Source of the DNA: SYFY01 sp031385325
GTDB lineage: Bacteria; Pseudomonadota; Gammaproteobacteria; Pseudomonadales; Azotimanducaceae
Direction of reading: 5' to 3'
NCBI GenBank assembly: GCA_031385325.1
Contig: JANNBJ010000107.1
Coordinates: 10,759 to 74,758 of the forward strand
DNA length: 64,000 bases
Shown here: positions 8,502-17,719 of the stretch, piece after piece
Position numbering within the stretch: position 1 is the stretch's first letter
Layout of the letters: each line of letters begins with the position of its first letter
Notes under the pieces: generated by a model
The model's input: the letters and a program-made list of their open reading frames with translations, nothing else
Databases searched by the model: none
Told to the model about the DNA's origin: nothing
Translations under genes and position numbers: made by a program

Positions 8502-8969
8502 GTGAAACTTGATCGCATAGACCGCCAGATACTGTCGCTCCTGCAGGACGACGCCAGCGTTTCCAACGCCGAATTGGCCGATCAGGTCAGCCTGTCACCC
8601 AACGCCTGCTGGCGACGGGTCAAGCAGATGGAAGAAGCGGGCATCATCCGCAAGCGGGTGGCCCTCCTGTCGGAAGAACGCGTTGGCCTGGGCATAACCG
8701 TGTTCGTGTCCATCAAGACCAGCAATCACACCGAAGAATGGCTGCGCAAATTCGGCCAGGGGGTTGCCGACATGCCGGAGGTGGTGGAGTTCTATCGCCT
8801 GAGTGGCGAGATCGATTACCTGCTCAAGGTGATGGTGCGCGATATCCAGGACTACGACCGCGTCTACAAGAAGCTGATCGCCATCGCACCACTCAACGAC
8901 GTGTCGTCATCCTTTGCCATGGAGCGCATCAAGTCGTCCACTGCCCTCCCGCTCGGCCACTTGCGCTGA
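8502..8969 (+). CDS. Lrp/AsnC-family transcriptional regulator
   Basis: The 155-residue protein has the Lrp layout. The N-terminal helix-turn-helix reads LDRIDRQILSLLQDDASVSN with LSPNACWRRVKQMEEAGII (about 3-50), and a RAM/AsnC ligand domain follows. The GTG start is preceded by GAGGA at suitable spacing. Members bind amino acids or related effectors and act as octameric DNA-binding proteins. Its 3' end overlaps the convergent YdjM-like gene by 63 bp. The divergent partner is the acidic PA3496-like gene. The effector is not predictable. Confidence 0.88.
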   Translation: MKLDRIDRQILSLLQDDASVSNAELADQVSLSPNACWRRVKQMEEAGIIRKRVALLSEERVGLGITVFVSIKTSNHTEEWLRKFGQGVADMPEVVEFYRLSGEIDYLLKVMVRDIQDYDRVYKKLIAIAPLNDVSSSFAMERIKSSTALPLGHLR

Positions 8970-9998
8970 GCGGCAGGTTGGTGTGAATACACTGGCCATG
9001 GCCTGGACCAACCTCAATGGGTCCGCGCCGCGTTGTCCCGCCGTATCGACACCCACGACCCTGGACAGACCGTCCGCATCAACCTGCAGCCGGGCAGACA
9101 TGGAAAACACGCTGTCGCTGGCATCGCCGGACAACACATAACGCAGATCCGAAGCGTGCAGGCGCATGTCAGCACCCTCAGAGGTCCGGGTGTAATGCAC
9201 CCAGCCCATGGCAAACCAGTCGAACACACGGCCCTCCTCGCTTTGCAGCAGCGTGTCCACCTCCGGACCGCTGGCGGATTGGGTTGTGGTCCAGACGGGG
9301 CCACAGGGTGCCCACATCGACATCAGACCAACCCGATCCTGATCACCCGAGCGTGCGACCACTTGTCGCTGCCAGGGTTGCAGGATCGTCGGGAAAGCTT
9401 CAATGCGATCAACCCGTACGCCTGCGGTGGCAAGATCGGCACGACCAAATTCCCTTGCCTGAACGCCGAGCTGCCAGCCCAGCGCCAGATAGGCACTGGA
9501 AATCAGCAGAGCGCCAATGGCAATGGCCTGCGGGCGACGTGATCTCGCCGCCCAGATGCAGCCGATCAGTAACACGCCGGTATACAGCGGATCGATGATC
9601 GGCATGGCATGGATCGCGAGCCTTGCATCGCTGAACGGTTGCAGCAGCTGCGTTCCATAAGGCGTCAGGACATCAAGCAGCGGATGCGACAGCACTGCGG
9701 CCGTAATCGCCATCATCCAGCCGCGCGTGTTTGGTGGGCCACCTTCCTTGCGTGCACGAAAGCGTGCAATCAGCCACCCGAGAATCGGTCCTGCAGTAAA
9801 CGCAAAGAACAGCGAATGCGTGATGCCTCGATGACTTTTCACCATGCGAAAAAAATCATCCGGCGATGAGAAGATCACATCGATGTCTGGCATGGCGCCT
9901 GCCACGGCGCCCAACAACAGCACGGGACCAATCAGCGTCCTTGGTGCAGCGACACGAGCCGCGATCGCGCCAAGTACCGCCTGGGAAATCGGGTCCAT
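8907..9998 (-). CDS. YdjM/YbcI-type membrane-bound metal-dependent hydrolase
   Basis: The 363-residue protein opens MDPISQAVLGA and contains PDIDV and HRGITHSLFF, the metal-ligand motifs of the PF04307 (YdjM) family. Several hydrophobic segments in residues 20-190 (for example VLLLGAVAGAMPDIDV and AIAIGALLISSAYLALG) indicate inner-membrane location. The C-terminal 170 residues form a soluble domain as in the longer family members. The substrate is unknown. It lies 15 bp downstream of the CoA-transferase on the same strand. Its last 21 codons overlap the Lrp gene on the other strand. Confidence 0.8.
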   Translation of the reverse strand: MDPISQAVLGAIAARVAAPRTLIGPVLLLGAVAGAMPDIDVIFSSPDDFFRMVKSHRGITHSLFFAFTAGPILGWLIARFRARKEGGPPNTRGWMMAITAAVLSHPLLDVLTPYGTQLLQPFSDARLAIHAMPIIDPLYTGVLLIGCIWAARSRRPQAIAIGALLISSAYLALGWQLGVQAREFGRADLATAGVRVDRIEAFPTILQPWQRQVVARSGDQDRVGLMSMWAPCGPVWTTTQSASGPEVDTLLQSEEGRVFDWFAMGWVHYTRTSEGADMRLHASDLRYVLSGDASDSVFSMSARLQVDADGLSRVVGVDTAGQRGADPLRLVQAMASVFTPTCRSAQVAEREGSGRLDALHGKG

Positions 9999-10013
9999 GG
10001 GTCTAACGCCTCG

Positions 10014-11222
10014 TCAAATCACACCCTGAGTTGTCAGCCGATCGATGTCCGTCTCACCGTAACCGAGCGATGTCAGGATTTCCCGCGTGTGCTGACCCAG
10101 CATCGGTGGCGCTTTCAAGGGCACCCGTGCGAGGCCATCGATGTTCACCGGATGGTCGATGATCGGACCACCACCAAATTCCGCAGGGGCATCCATCAAC
10201 ATGTTATTGGCAAGAATCTGTGGATCGGTGGGCAGATCGTCCACCTTGGCCACCAGCGCCACCGGCACATTCACTTCGCGAAACAGCGCCATCCACTGCG
10301 CCGCAGTCTTCTGCCGCACAAAGGGGCGCAGTGCTTCGATGAACTCGGCGCCATGTGCATACCGTTCTTCGGGTGAAGAAAAACGCGCTTCGCCAAGCAA
10401 TTCGTAGGCTTCCAGCACGATCATGCACGCATCAAACTCATCCGCTGTGCGCACCATGGAAAACTGCAGGTGCCGGTCATCGGCAGTGAGATACATGCTG
10501 CGCTGAAATCCCGCTCGCATCGGATGTTTGTAAGGGGTGAAGTCGGCATTCAACAATCGCGCCTGGCCGATACACGCAACCGACCACAGGCCATTGGCCA
10601 GCAACGACGTATGCACGTGCGATCCCTTGCCGGTGCGCTCCCGCTTGAGCAGCGCCGTAACGATGCTTGCGTACATCGACACGGCCGTGGGGTGATCACC
10701 CTGGCCAGGCAGTGCCGATGTCGGTGGCGCACCAACTTCCCGCACCAGATCCATCAGGCCGGACCGTGACCAGTACGCGACCAGGTCGAAGCCTTCACGA
10801 TCCCGCTCGGGTCCTTCTTCCCCGTACGCCGTGAGCGAGGCGTAGATCATGCGCGGGTTGAGTGCAGCAATATCCTCGTAGTTAAGGCCGAGCTTGCGAC
10901 GCAGCGCCAGCGGCTGATTGGTCACGTAGATGTCACACTCCCTGATCAGCCGATGCAGGATCGCCATGCCTTCGTCGGTCTTGAGGTTGAGGCTCAGCGA
11001 TCGTTTGTTACGGGCATCCATGAGCCAGCAGTAGTTCTGGTCAGACATCGGCGTGCTGGGACTACTGGAGTAGATGCGGTAGGCATCACCGATATTCGGC
11101 AATTCAACCTTGATCACGTCGGCGCCATAGTCCGCCAGCATCGTGGTAGCCACCGGCGCTGCGATCCAGGTGCCCACATCCAGCACCTTCAGGCCGGCAA
11201 ACAGAAGTTCATCGTCACCCAC
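10014..11222 (-). CDS. CaiB/BaiF-family CoA-transferase
   Basis: Type III CoA-transferases move CoA between carboxylic acids. The product starts LLFAGLKVLDVGTWIAAPVA and has MLADYGADVIKVE, LMDARNKRSLSLNL and DREGFDLVAYWSRSG, the usual family landmarks, and ends with HTREILTSLGY. The GTG at 11222 has GGGGGAG seven bases upstream and is preferred over a TTG at 11237; it gives 402 residues, the usual length. The context (thiolase and enoyl-CoA hydratases elsewhere in the window) suggests activation of an organic acid for beta-oxidation-like breakdown. The substrate is not predictable. Confidence 0.87.
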   Translation of the reverse strand: MGDDELLFAGLKVLDVGTWIAAPVATTMLADYGADVIKVELPNIGDAYRIYSSSPSTPMSDQNYCWLMDARNKRSLSLNLKTDEGMAILHRLIRECDIYVTNQPLALRRKLGLNYEDIAALNPRMIYASLTAYGEEGPERDREGFDLVAYWSRSGLMDLVREVGAPPTSALPGQGDHPTAVSMYASIVTALLKRERTGKGSHVHTSLLANGLWSVACIGQARLLNADFTPYKHPMRAGFQRSMYLTADDRHLQFSMVRTADEFDACMIVLEAYELLGEARFSSPEERYAHGAEFIEALRPFVRQKTAAQWMALFREVNVPVALVAKVDDLPTDPQILANNMLMDAPAEFGGGPIIDHPVNIDGLARVPLKAPPMLGQHTREILTSLGYGETDIDRLTTQGVI

Positions 11223-11367
11223 TGAGCGCTCCCCCAAATCGTTGAATCGTCAGATGATGCGGGATGGGACTGGCGCTCACAACCAGCAACATGGTGCTAC
11301 ACGACCGGTTGAGAAAAAGCCATCAGCCCGTGGTAGCGTGCCACGCAGTTTACGGTGAGCGTTGGGC

Positions 11368-12498
11368 ATGATCGCAGTCTCGACTGGCAGACAACACAAT
11401 CACGGTGCCCTTCTTCGGCGGCATTGCCGCTATCAACGGCAAAAATGCCTGTCCGGACTGCTGATCTGGTTGCTGACCGGCGCCCTCACTGCGGCTGAAC
11501 CTGCGCTCACCGGGTCCGTGCGCGTGCGGACTCACGAGGTTGCCCTCACCACCCTTTCTTCCCCGATCGAAGTGGATGCCATCGTCCAGCCTTTTCAGCG
11601 GGCGACTCTGGCTGCCGAGATTCAGGGCCGGGTCATCGGTCGAGCGGCCCAGGCGGGTTCCGTGTTGAAAGCCGGTGATCGGCTACTGGCCATTGATCCC
11701 GGTCGCACCGACATTGCGCTTCGCCAGGCGAGACTGGACGCGCAGGCGAGACAGGTGGAAGTGGCCAAGGCCGAACATGATCTGCGTCGAGGTCAGGAAC
11801 TGATTGCCAAGTTTGCGATCAGCCAGGATCGGCTGGATGAACTGCGTTTTGCCGTCGATCGCAATCGGGCCAACGCCGGATCAGCGAATGCGGTGGTCGC
11901 GGAACGGGAACGCATGCGCAAGGACGCGGACATCCGGGCGCCCTTTGCCGGCATCGTCACCGCTGTTCACGTTCACGTGGGCGACTATGTTGCGCCTGGA
12001 ACGTCGGTAGCCAGCATGGCCGATTTTTCCAAGGTCCGGGTGATCGGTGGTGTAACTGCCGTGGAAGCACAACGCATCGATGGCCAACACATGGCGAGCC
12101 TCTCCCTCTCTGCACTCGCGGGCCAATCCTGGAACGGCGAGGTCAAGAGTGTCGGTCGAACTGCGGATCCAAAAACCGGCACCTATCCGGTGGAGGTCTG
12201 GCTGGACGTACCCGCCGATGTCGCCATGCGGGATGGTATGGCGGCAACCATGGTGATCGCACCGGTTCAATCGGGATCGCTCTTGACCGTGCCACCCCAG
12301 GCAGTGCTTCGCGAGGGCAGCAACAGCCTGGTTTATGTGGTGGAAGGCAGCACCGCCCGCAAGCGCTCGGTCGTGACAGGTCAACGCACACGCACGCTGG
12401 TTGAAATACGCTCTGGATTGAAGGTTGGCGAACAGGTGGTGACCGAGGGCCACTTCGCGTTGCGGGATGGCAGCCCGGTAACGGTCGAAGGTAACTAG
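11368..12498 (+). CDS. RND efflux periplasmic adaptor (membrane fusion protein)
   Basis: Adaptors of this family link an inner-membrane RND pump to an outer-membrane channel. The product has a hydrophobic leader (LSGLLIWLLTGALTAAE, about residues 28-44). It then has the split lipoyl/hairpin domain (AEIQGRVIGRAAQAGSVLKAGD..., then DIRAPFAGIVTAVHVHVGDY) and a C-terminal beta-barrel and MPD (LKVGEQVVTEGHFALRDG). ATG 11368 gives 376 residues; a TTG lies two codons upstream. The stop codon TAG is part of the terminal CTAG of the inserted repeat element. The cognate permease begins 184 bp downstream. Confidence 0.9.
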   Translation: MIAVSTGRQHNHGALLRRHCRYQRQKCLSGLLIWLLTGALTAAEPALTGSVRVRTHEVALTTLSSPIEVDAIVQPFQRATLAAEIQGRVIGRAAQAGSVLKAGDRLLAIDPGRTDIALRQARLDAQARQVEVAKAEHDLRRGQELIAKFAISQDRLDELRFAVDRNRANAGSANAVVAERERMRKDADIRAPFAGIVTAVHVHVGDYVAPGTSVASMADFSKVRVIGGVTAVEAQRIDGQHMASLSLSALAGQSWNGEVKSVGRTADPKTGTYPVEVWLDVPADVAMRDGMAATMVIAPVQSGSLLTVPPQAVLREGSNSLVYVVEGSTARKRSVVTGQRTRTLVEIRSGLKVGEQVVTEGHFALRDGSPVTVEGN

Positions 12499-12678
12499 CC
12501 CGGACTATTCATGAACATTCTGCTGCGACTGACGATATACGCAAACACACAGGGCGTGCTCCTTCCAGGTGCTCGACGTACTGGGAAGTTTGACTGCGCG
12601 CCTTACAGTCCGCGCCACCCTATCTTTTCACGCATCTCGTCACCCTCGCGACGAATTTTCATGAATAGTCCGGGCTAG
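12495..12678. mobile_element. 184-bp MITE-like element with 21-bp perfect terminal inverted repeats
   Basis: The left end CTAGCCCGGACTATTCATGA (12495 on) and the reverse-complement right end (12658-12678) match perfectly over 21 bp. The element lies between the RND adaptor and permease genes. It contributes the adaptor's stop codon and ends 4 bp before the permease ATG. The right-hand interior, read on the minus strand, aligns over about 90 bp with the partial copy at 63906-64000 (shared CGAGGG, GTGAAAA and GGGTGGCGCGGAC). No transposase fits, so it is non-autonomous or a remnant. Confidence 0.78.
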
Positions 12679-12682
12679 CGCC

Positions 12683-15600
12683 ATGACCGGCTTCATCCGC
12701 TTTTTCGCCAGCCGCCATCTGCTGGTCAACGTCATCGCCATTACCATCATGGCGCTGGGATACCTGTTCATCAGCGGAGTGCCCCGAGAGTACATCCCGA
12801 GTGTCATGTCCCCAACGATCTCAATTCGTGCCACCTTGCCGGGCGCGTCCGCACAGGACATGGAGAGCAAGGTCACCATTCCCATCGAAGAAGCCATCGA
12901 GGACGTCGATGGCATCAAGAAGTTCTATTCAACCGTTGCCGAGAGCCAGACCACCACGACCGTCGAGTTGTATCTGGATTTCTCCGATGACCAGGTCCGT
13001 GACATCAAGCAGGAATTGCGCGACGCGGTGGATGGCATCACCGACTTCCCACCGGAAATGGAAGATCGTCCGACCATGGATCAGTTCAATCCGGCGCGCT
13101 CGCCCATTATCGAGATCGCGCTGGAAGGTCCGATTGACGCGGTGATTGCCGATGCCAACCGCCTGGAACTGAGTTTTCGGCGGTTGAACGCAGTGTCGCG
13201 CGTCATCATGGTGGGCGTGAATGACCCGGAAGTCCGCGTGCTCATCGATCCGGAACTTGCCCGCACCCACGGCATCAGCGTACTCGATGTGGTGCGTGCC
13301 ATCGGGCGCGACAACGTCAGCGGCACCGGTGATGCTCTGGAGACGGAAACCTCGCGTATCAAGGTGGAAGTGTGGAATCGTTTTGCCAAGCCGGAAGACG
13401 TCGCCGAGACGATCATCAAGGCGCTGCCCGGCGGAGCGGTACTCCGGGTTCGCGACGTCGCCCGCATCGAATCAGGATTCGAAGACACCCAGCTGATCAG
13501 TCATACCAACGCGCAACGTGGTGCTTCGCTGGTCATACGCAAACGGGAAACCGCGGATGCCATTGATGCCGTGGCCGACGTGAAGCGCGTGATGGAGGCG
13601 GCCACCCTGTCGCCAGGTGTCAGCTTCCAGTACGTCAACGATCGCTCGTTCTTCACGTCCAATCGACTCGACGTGATGCTGAGTAATGGCATCCTCGGCG
13701 CTATTCTGGTGGCCGGGCTCCTGTACCTGTTCATGGGAACCCACAGCGCTATCTGGGTACTGGCCGGCATTCCAGTTACGTTCATGGGTGCGCTGGCCGT
13801 CATCGGTCTCTCCGGACTCACGCTGAACACCATGGTCCTGACTGGATTTGTGATCGTGCTCGGCATGGTGGTTGATGATGCCATCGTCGTCGCCGAGAAC
13901 ATCGTCGCCAAGATCGAAAACGGCATCGACCACTTCACGGCAGTGGTCGACGGCTCTGCAGAAATGGCCGCTCCAGTGGTCGCTGCATCGCTCACGACAA
14001 TGATCGCCTTCGCCCCCATGCTGGCCATTGGTGGGTTGCCGGGTCGTATCGTGTGGCAGATCCCGGCCGTGGTGGTGCTGGTACTGGCGTTTTCGCTGAT
14101 TGAATCCTTTGCCTTTCTCCCGTCGCACATGACGTTGTTGCCGAACCTCGTCGGCAAGGGCAAACGCGCGTTCATGCAACGACTGGATAATCTGTATCGC
14201 CGCAGCCTGGAAATCTGCATGCGCGCGCGCTGGCTGGTGCTGGGGGTGTCCTTCGGCTCGCTGATTTTCATCATGGCGGTGATCCGACCATTTGTACCCT
14301 TCGTCCTCTTTCCACAGAACGACGCCCGACTGCTGTTCCTGCAGATCACCACACCGCTGGGTACACCGATGGAGGTGACCGAAGGCATCACTGCGGACAT
14401 CGAACGACAACTGCTCGAACTGGGCAAACCGGACATTCGCACGGTGACTGCCCGTATCGGACATCAGGACGCCAACAACCCTGATCGATTGCGTGGCGAG
14501 GCTGAACATCAAGCATTGGTGACCGCGGTGTTCAAGGACCTTGACCGGGAACGCACCAACCAGGAGTGGACCGAAATCCTGCACCAGACGCTGCAATTGC
14601 CGGCCGGCGTGCACGTCCGCTTCCAGTCGGAATACCTGGGCCCGCCCACTGACCAGCCGGTTACGGTGCACGTGCTGAGCAATGACGATGCCGTACGACG
14701 CGCAGTGGCCAATGAAATTGCCGGGATAGTCGCTGCGTCCCCAGGGCTCACCGAAGTCGACATCGACGAGCGCGAAGGCACACCGCATCTGGACCTGACC
14801 CTGCGCCAGGAGCAGTTGGCGAGGCTCGGCCTCGATGCGCAGGACGTCACCCAGACCGTGCAGGCTTCGTACTTCGGTATCAAGGCGACTGAACATCGCG
14901 CCCTCGATGACACCACGGCAATCCGCGTGCAGTTTGATATCGGTGCGCGCCGCGATGTGGGGGCACTGCTTGATACACCGGTGCGAACACGCCTCGGTGA
15001 ACTGGTCGCCCTGCGCGATGTGGTGGACCCGGTGGAAATCCACGCGCTTGGCCGCATCTATCACCGGGAGGGATATCGGACCGCCACCATTCGAGCGAGC
15101 TTCACGCCGGATTCTCCCTATACAGCACTCTCGTTTGCGAACCATCTGCGCGATGAGGTCATCCCGCGCTTCGCTGACATCCCGGGGGTTGAGATCCTCA
15201 TCGGGGGTGAAGCGGAATCAACCCAGGAAACCACCGGCGAACTCGGCAAGGTGGCCGTCATCGTGATCTTCGGGATTGCCATGGTGATCTGGATCATGCT
15301 CGGGTCCTTTCTCGAAACCCTGATCGTGATCAGCGTGATTCCGTTTGCCTTTGCAGGTGTCGTCCTGGCGTTTTTCCTGCACGGACTGAGCCTGTCGATG
15401 TTTGCGATGATCGGCATCATCGGGTTGGCAGGTGTGGTTGTGAATGCGTCCATCGTCATGGCCGATGCCGTACATCGCATGTCGCGCGGATCCGAAGACG
15501 GTCGTTCTTCAAGAGACTTACTGCTCGACGGCATCGTCGGCCGGTTGCGACCGATTCTGATCACGACGCTGACGACCCTTGGCGGCGTGCTGCCAACGGC

Positions 15601-15751
15601 TTATGGTATAGGTGGTTACGACAGCATGATCAGCCCGATGTCAGTGGCAATCGGCTGGGGGCTGTTTTTCGCCACGTTCATCACCTTGTTCATGGTTCCG
15701 GTCATGTTTTCCTTTACCCATGACCGGCGTTACCGGAGAACCGCGGCATGA
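12683..15751 (+). CDS. RND-family efflux permease
   Basis: The 1022-residue protein is a proton-driven inner-membrane pump of the AcrB/HAE1-like type, in the usual size range. It has an N-terminal transmembrane helix (HLLVNVIAITIMALGYLFIS), the first large periplasmic loop with SAQDMESKVTIPIEEAI, and helix 4 VLGMVVDDAIVVAEN with the Asp pair of the proton relay. The second half repeats the fold (VVVNASIVMADAVHRM). It lacks a clear Shine-Dalgarno sequence because the inserted repeat ends 4 bp before the ATG. It overlaps the next gene by ATGA. The substrate is unknown; sub-branches export drugs, lipids or metals. Confidence 0.93.
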   Translation: MTGFIRFFASRHLLVNVIAITIMALGYLFISGVPREYIPSVMSPTISIRATLPGASAQDMESKVTIPIEEAIEDVDGIKKFYSTVAESQTTTTVELYLDFSDDQVRDIKQELRDAVDGITDFPPEMEDRPTMDQFNPARSPIIEIALEGPIDAVIADANRLELSFRRLNAVSRVIMVGVNDPEVRVLIDPELARTHGISVLDVVRAIGRDNVSGTGDALETETSRIKVEVWNRFAKPEDVAETIIKALPGGAVLRVRDVARIESGFEDTQLISHTNAQRGASLVIRKRETADAIDAVADVKRVMEAATLSPGVSFQYVNDRSFFTSNRLDVMLSNGILGAILVAGLLYLFMGTHSAIWVLAGIPVTFMGALAVIGLSGLTLNTMVLTGFVIVLGMVVDDAIVVAENIVAKIENGIDHFTAVVDGSAEMAAPVVAASLTTMIAFAPMLAIGGLPGRIVWQIPAVVVLVLAFSLIESFAFLPSHMTLLPNLVGKGKRAFMQRLDNLYRRSLEICMRARWLVLGVSFGSLIFIMAVIRPFVPFVLFPQNDARLLFLQITTPLGTPMEVTEGITADIERQLLELGKPDIRTVTARIGHQDANNPDRLRGEAEHQALVTAVFKDLDRERTNQEWTEILHQTLQLPAGVHVRFQSEYLGPPTDQPVTVHVLSNDDAVRRAVANEIAGIVAASPGLTEVDIDEREGTPHLDLTLRQEQLARLGLDAQDVTQTVQASYFGIKATEHRALDDTTAIRVQFDIGARRDVGALLDTPVRTRLGELVALRDVVDPVEIHALGRIYHREGYRTATIRASFTPDSPYTALSFANHLRDEVIPRFADIPGVEILIGGEAESTQETTGELGKVAVIVIFGIAMVIWIMLGSFLETLIVISVIPFAFAGVVLAFFLHGLSLSMFAMIGIIGLAGVVVNASIVMADAVHRMSRGSEDGRSSRDLLLDGIVGRLRPILITTLTTLGGVLPTAYGIGGYDSMISPMSVAIGWGLFFATFITLFMVPVMFSFTHDRRYRRTAA

Positions 15752-16449
15752 TCGATCCGCTGCACTCTTCAATAGCCTCTTCGGCACCACTGATCGTCTA
15801 CGTGGATGTGAAAAGTCCCTACGCCTATCTGGCCATCGAGCCGACGATCGTGATGGGTCAGGAACTGCGAATCGCCATCGACTGGCGGCCACTCACCCTC
15901 GACATTCCAAGCTATCTTGGCTCGGCACGTACCGATAACAGCGGCAAAGTGGTCGAGTCAAAACGCAGCCCGGCCCAATGGAATGCTGTCAGATACGCCT
16001 ATCGAGACGCCAAGCGGTATGCCCGACTGCGTGGCATCACACTTTATGGAACGCAGAAGATCTGGGATTCCTCGCTGGCGGGGATCGGCTTGTTATGGGC
16101 CAGGCAACAAGGTCAGGCTTGCGCCGAGCGTTATCTGAATGCTGTGTATCCGCCATTCTGGAGACGTGAACTGGATATCGAACAAGCCCATGTCATCGAA
16201 TCAACCCTGGTTGTCGCCGATGTCGATATCCGTGGCTTTGACGACTTTGTTCATGGTGAGGGACGACTGATCCATGATCAGCTGCAGGACGCACTGCACC
16301 CCAGCGGTATATTCGGAGTACCGACCTATGTTGTCGCCGGCGATCTGTTTTTCGGCCGTGAACACCTGCCTGCAGTGCGCTGGCAGCTGACCGGGCAACA
16401 AGGACCCGCACCAGACATTGCCTACGATCTGCCCGGGGAGATCGTCTGA
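15748..16449 (+). CDS. DsbA/HCCA-isomerase-like thioredoxin-fold protein A
   Basis: The 233-residue protein starts in an ATGA overlap with the RND permease. LIVYVDVKSPYAYLAIEPT matches the first strand and helix of 2-hydroxychromene-2-carboxylate isomerase/kappa-GST-like proteins, where Ser replaces the redox CxxC (KSPYAY). GIFGVPTYVVAGDLFFGREHLPAV near the C terminus is the conserved cis-Pro region of that family. These enzymes use glutathione to isomerise or conjugate aromatic catabolites. The tight coupling to an efflux pump and to a second paralogue suggests a detoxification or aromatic-catabolite role. Confidence 0.8.
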   Translation: MIDPLHSSIASSAPLIVYVDVKSPYAYLAIEPTIVMGQELRIAIDWRPLTLDIPSYLGSARTDNSGKVVESKRSPAQWNAVRYAYRDAKRYARLRGITLYGTQKIWDSSLAGIGLLWARQQGQACAERYLNAVYPPFWRRELDIEQAHVIESTLVVADVDIRGFDDFVHGEGRLIHDQLQDALHPSGIFGVPTYVVAGDLFFGREHLPAVRWQLTGQQGPAPDIAYDLPGEIV

Positions 16450-17057
16450 TGCAGACCCTCGACATATTTTATGACCCCTTGAGCGCGCCATCGTGGCTGG
16501 CACTGCGGCCAACCCTGAACCTGATCGAGCGACTGCATCTGAGCGCCGACTGGCAACCATTCACCGCGCCTCAGCCACGTCGTTTGCAAACCCAGGCCGA
16601 TGAATCCGTCAGCCAACGTCACCAGCGTGTGCGCCAGGCCTATCGTGATCACGATCAGCAGCGTTATGCCGCGTGGCAAGGCATCCCATTTCGATCACCG
16701 ATTGCAGCCGTTGATCGTGCACTCCTGGACTACTCGCTATTGCTGGCCAATGACAACGGTATCGCTGCCTCTTTTCTCACCCACGTGGGCAATCACTACT
16801 GGGGCGGCGAATCTCAGCCGATTGATCTGCATTGGCTGAGTGGTGCTCTGCGAGTCGACGATCTGCAGGAAAACTTTCTGGCTGAAGGTGAGATGCGTCT
16901 TGCGGCAGCCAGGGCGCAGGTCGAAGAACTCGGCATCTTTGACGCCCCGGTGTTTCAGGTGGCCGGAGAACTCTACGTTGGCAGGCAGCACCTGCCCGCC
17001 ATTGAACGCATCATGAGTGGCGTGAACCCGTTTGAAGCCATCGCAATCAGAAGATGA
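16449..17057 (+). CDS. DsbA/HCCA-isomerase-like thioredoxin-fold protein B
   Basis: The 202-residue protein begins in a TGATG overlap with the preceding paralogue. LDIFYDPLSAPSWLALRPT is the same N-terminal fold with DPLSAPSW in place of the CxxC. GIFDAPVFQVAGELYVGRQHLPAIERI repeats the cis-Pro motif and C-terminal signature of its neighbour. The pair probably arose by duplication and may form a heterodimer or act on successive substrates. Its last 11 bp overlap the convergent GST gene. Confidence 0.75.
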   Translation: MQTLDIFYDPLSAPSWLALRPTLNLIERLHLSADWQPFTAPQPRRLQTQADESVSQRHQRVRQAYRDHDQQRYAAWQGIPFRSPIAAVDRALLDYSLLLANDNGIAASFLTHVGNHYWGGESQPIDLHWLSGALRVDDLQENFLAEGEMRLAAARAQVEELGIFDAPVFQVAGELYVGRQHLPAIERIMSGVNPFEAIAIRR

Positions 17058-17679
17058 GGACTGCACGAGCAGGTGCACGTTCGCGATAGTCACGGCTCCA
17101 GCGTTCCAGATGGGGATGAGACGACAGGTCTTCGAGTTTGCCAAAGCGCATGAACTGCAGCGCGCCTTGTAACGTGCAGTCGGCAACCGTCACGTTCTCA
17201 CCTGCCAGGAATGGACGCCCATCCGCCAGCAGCCGATCAAGATAGTCGAAGGCACGCAGGAACCCCGGTTTGGCATTTTCAGCAATCACCGGATTGGGTG
17301 TCAGCCCAAGCGGCGAATTCACAGCATGCACGTAAGTCGCGGTTGGAACGAGAACCCGCACATCGGCAACCCGTTCCAGGTTACGCGCTATGCCGCGCGA
17401 GACCGGATCCGATCCCCACAGGCTGGGGCTTGGGTAACACTCTTCAAGATATTCGATAATCGCCATCGATTCGAAAATCGCAGCACCACCATCGAGTTCG
17501 AGTACAGGCATCGTGCCAAACGGATTCAGGGCCAGGTATTCGGGTGTCTGGTTGGCCCTCTTGAACACATTGACCTTGCGGATCTCGAGGTCCATTTCAA
17601 CACCCAGCGCCTGCTTTTCTGCAAAGTACAGACGGACTTTGGTGGGATTTGGAGCGCCTGGCAGATCATGGAGAATCAA
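17047..17679 (-). CDS. Glutathione S-transferase
   Basis: The 210-residue protein has an N-terminal thioredoxin-like GST domain (MILHDLPGAPNPTKVRLYFAE) with NPFGTMPVLELDGGAAIFESMAI, which carries the glutathione-binding Pro and Glu-Ser. An all-helical C-terminal domain follows, with the N-capping motif NVTVADCTL. It is cytosolic. It leads into the downstream minus-strand run only by orientation; the adjacent upstream gene (reductase, 17720) ends 40 bp away. The substrate is unknown; several paralogous thioredoxin-fold enzymes lie next door. Confidence 0.88.
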   Translation of the reverse strand: MILHDLPGAPNPTKVRLYFAEKQALGVEMDLEIRKVNVFKRANQTPEYLALNPFGTMPVLELDGGAAIFESMAIIEYLEECYPSPSLWGSDPVSRGIARNLERVADVRVLVPTATYVHAVNSPLGLTPNPVIAENAKPGFLRAFDYLDRLLADGRPFLAGENVTVADCTLQGALQFMRFGKLEDLSSHPHLERWSRDYRERAPARAVLIF

Positions 17680-17719
17680 GACTCAGCTCCTGAAGGATTT
17701 GGTAGTGAAATGGGCGAGC

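Noticed and set aside
13472..15145. Long minus-strand frame opposite the RND permease
   Set aside because: The permease on the plus strand is unambiguous; the antisense product is His/Asp/Arg-rich and family-less.
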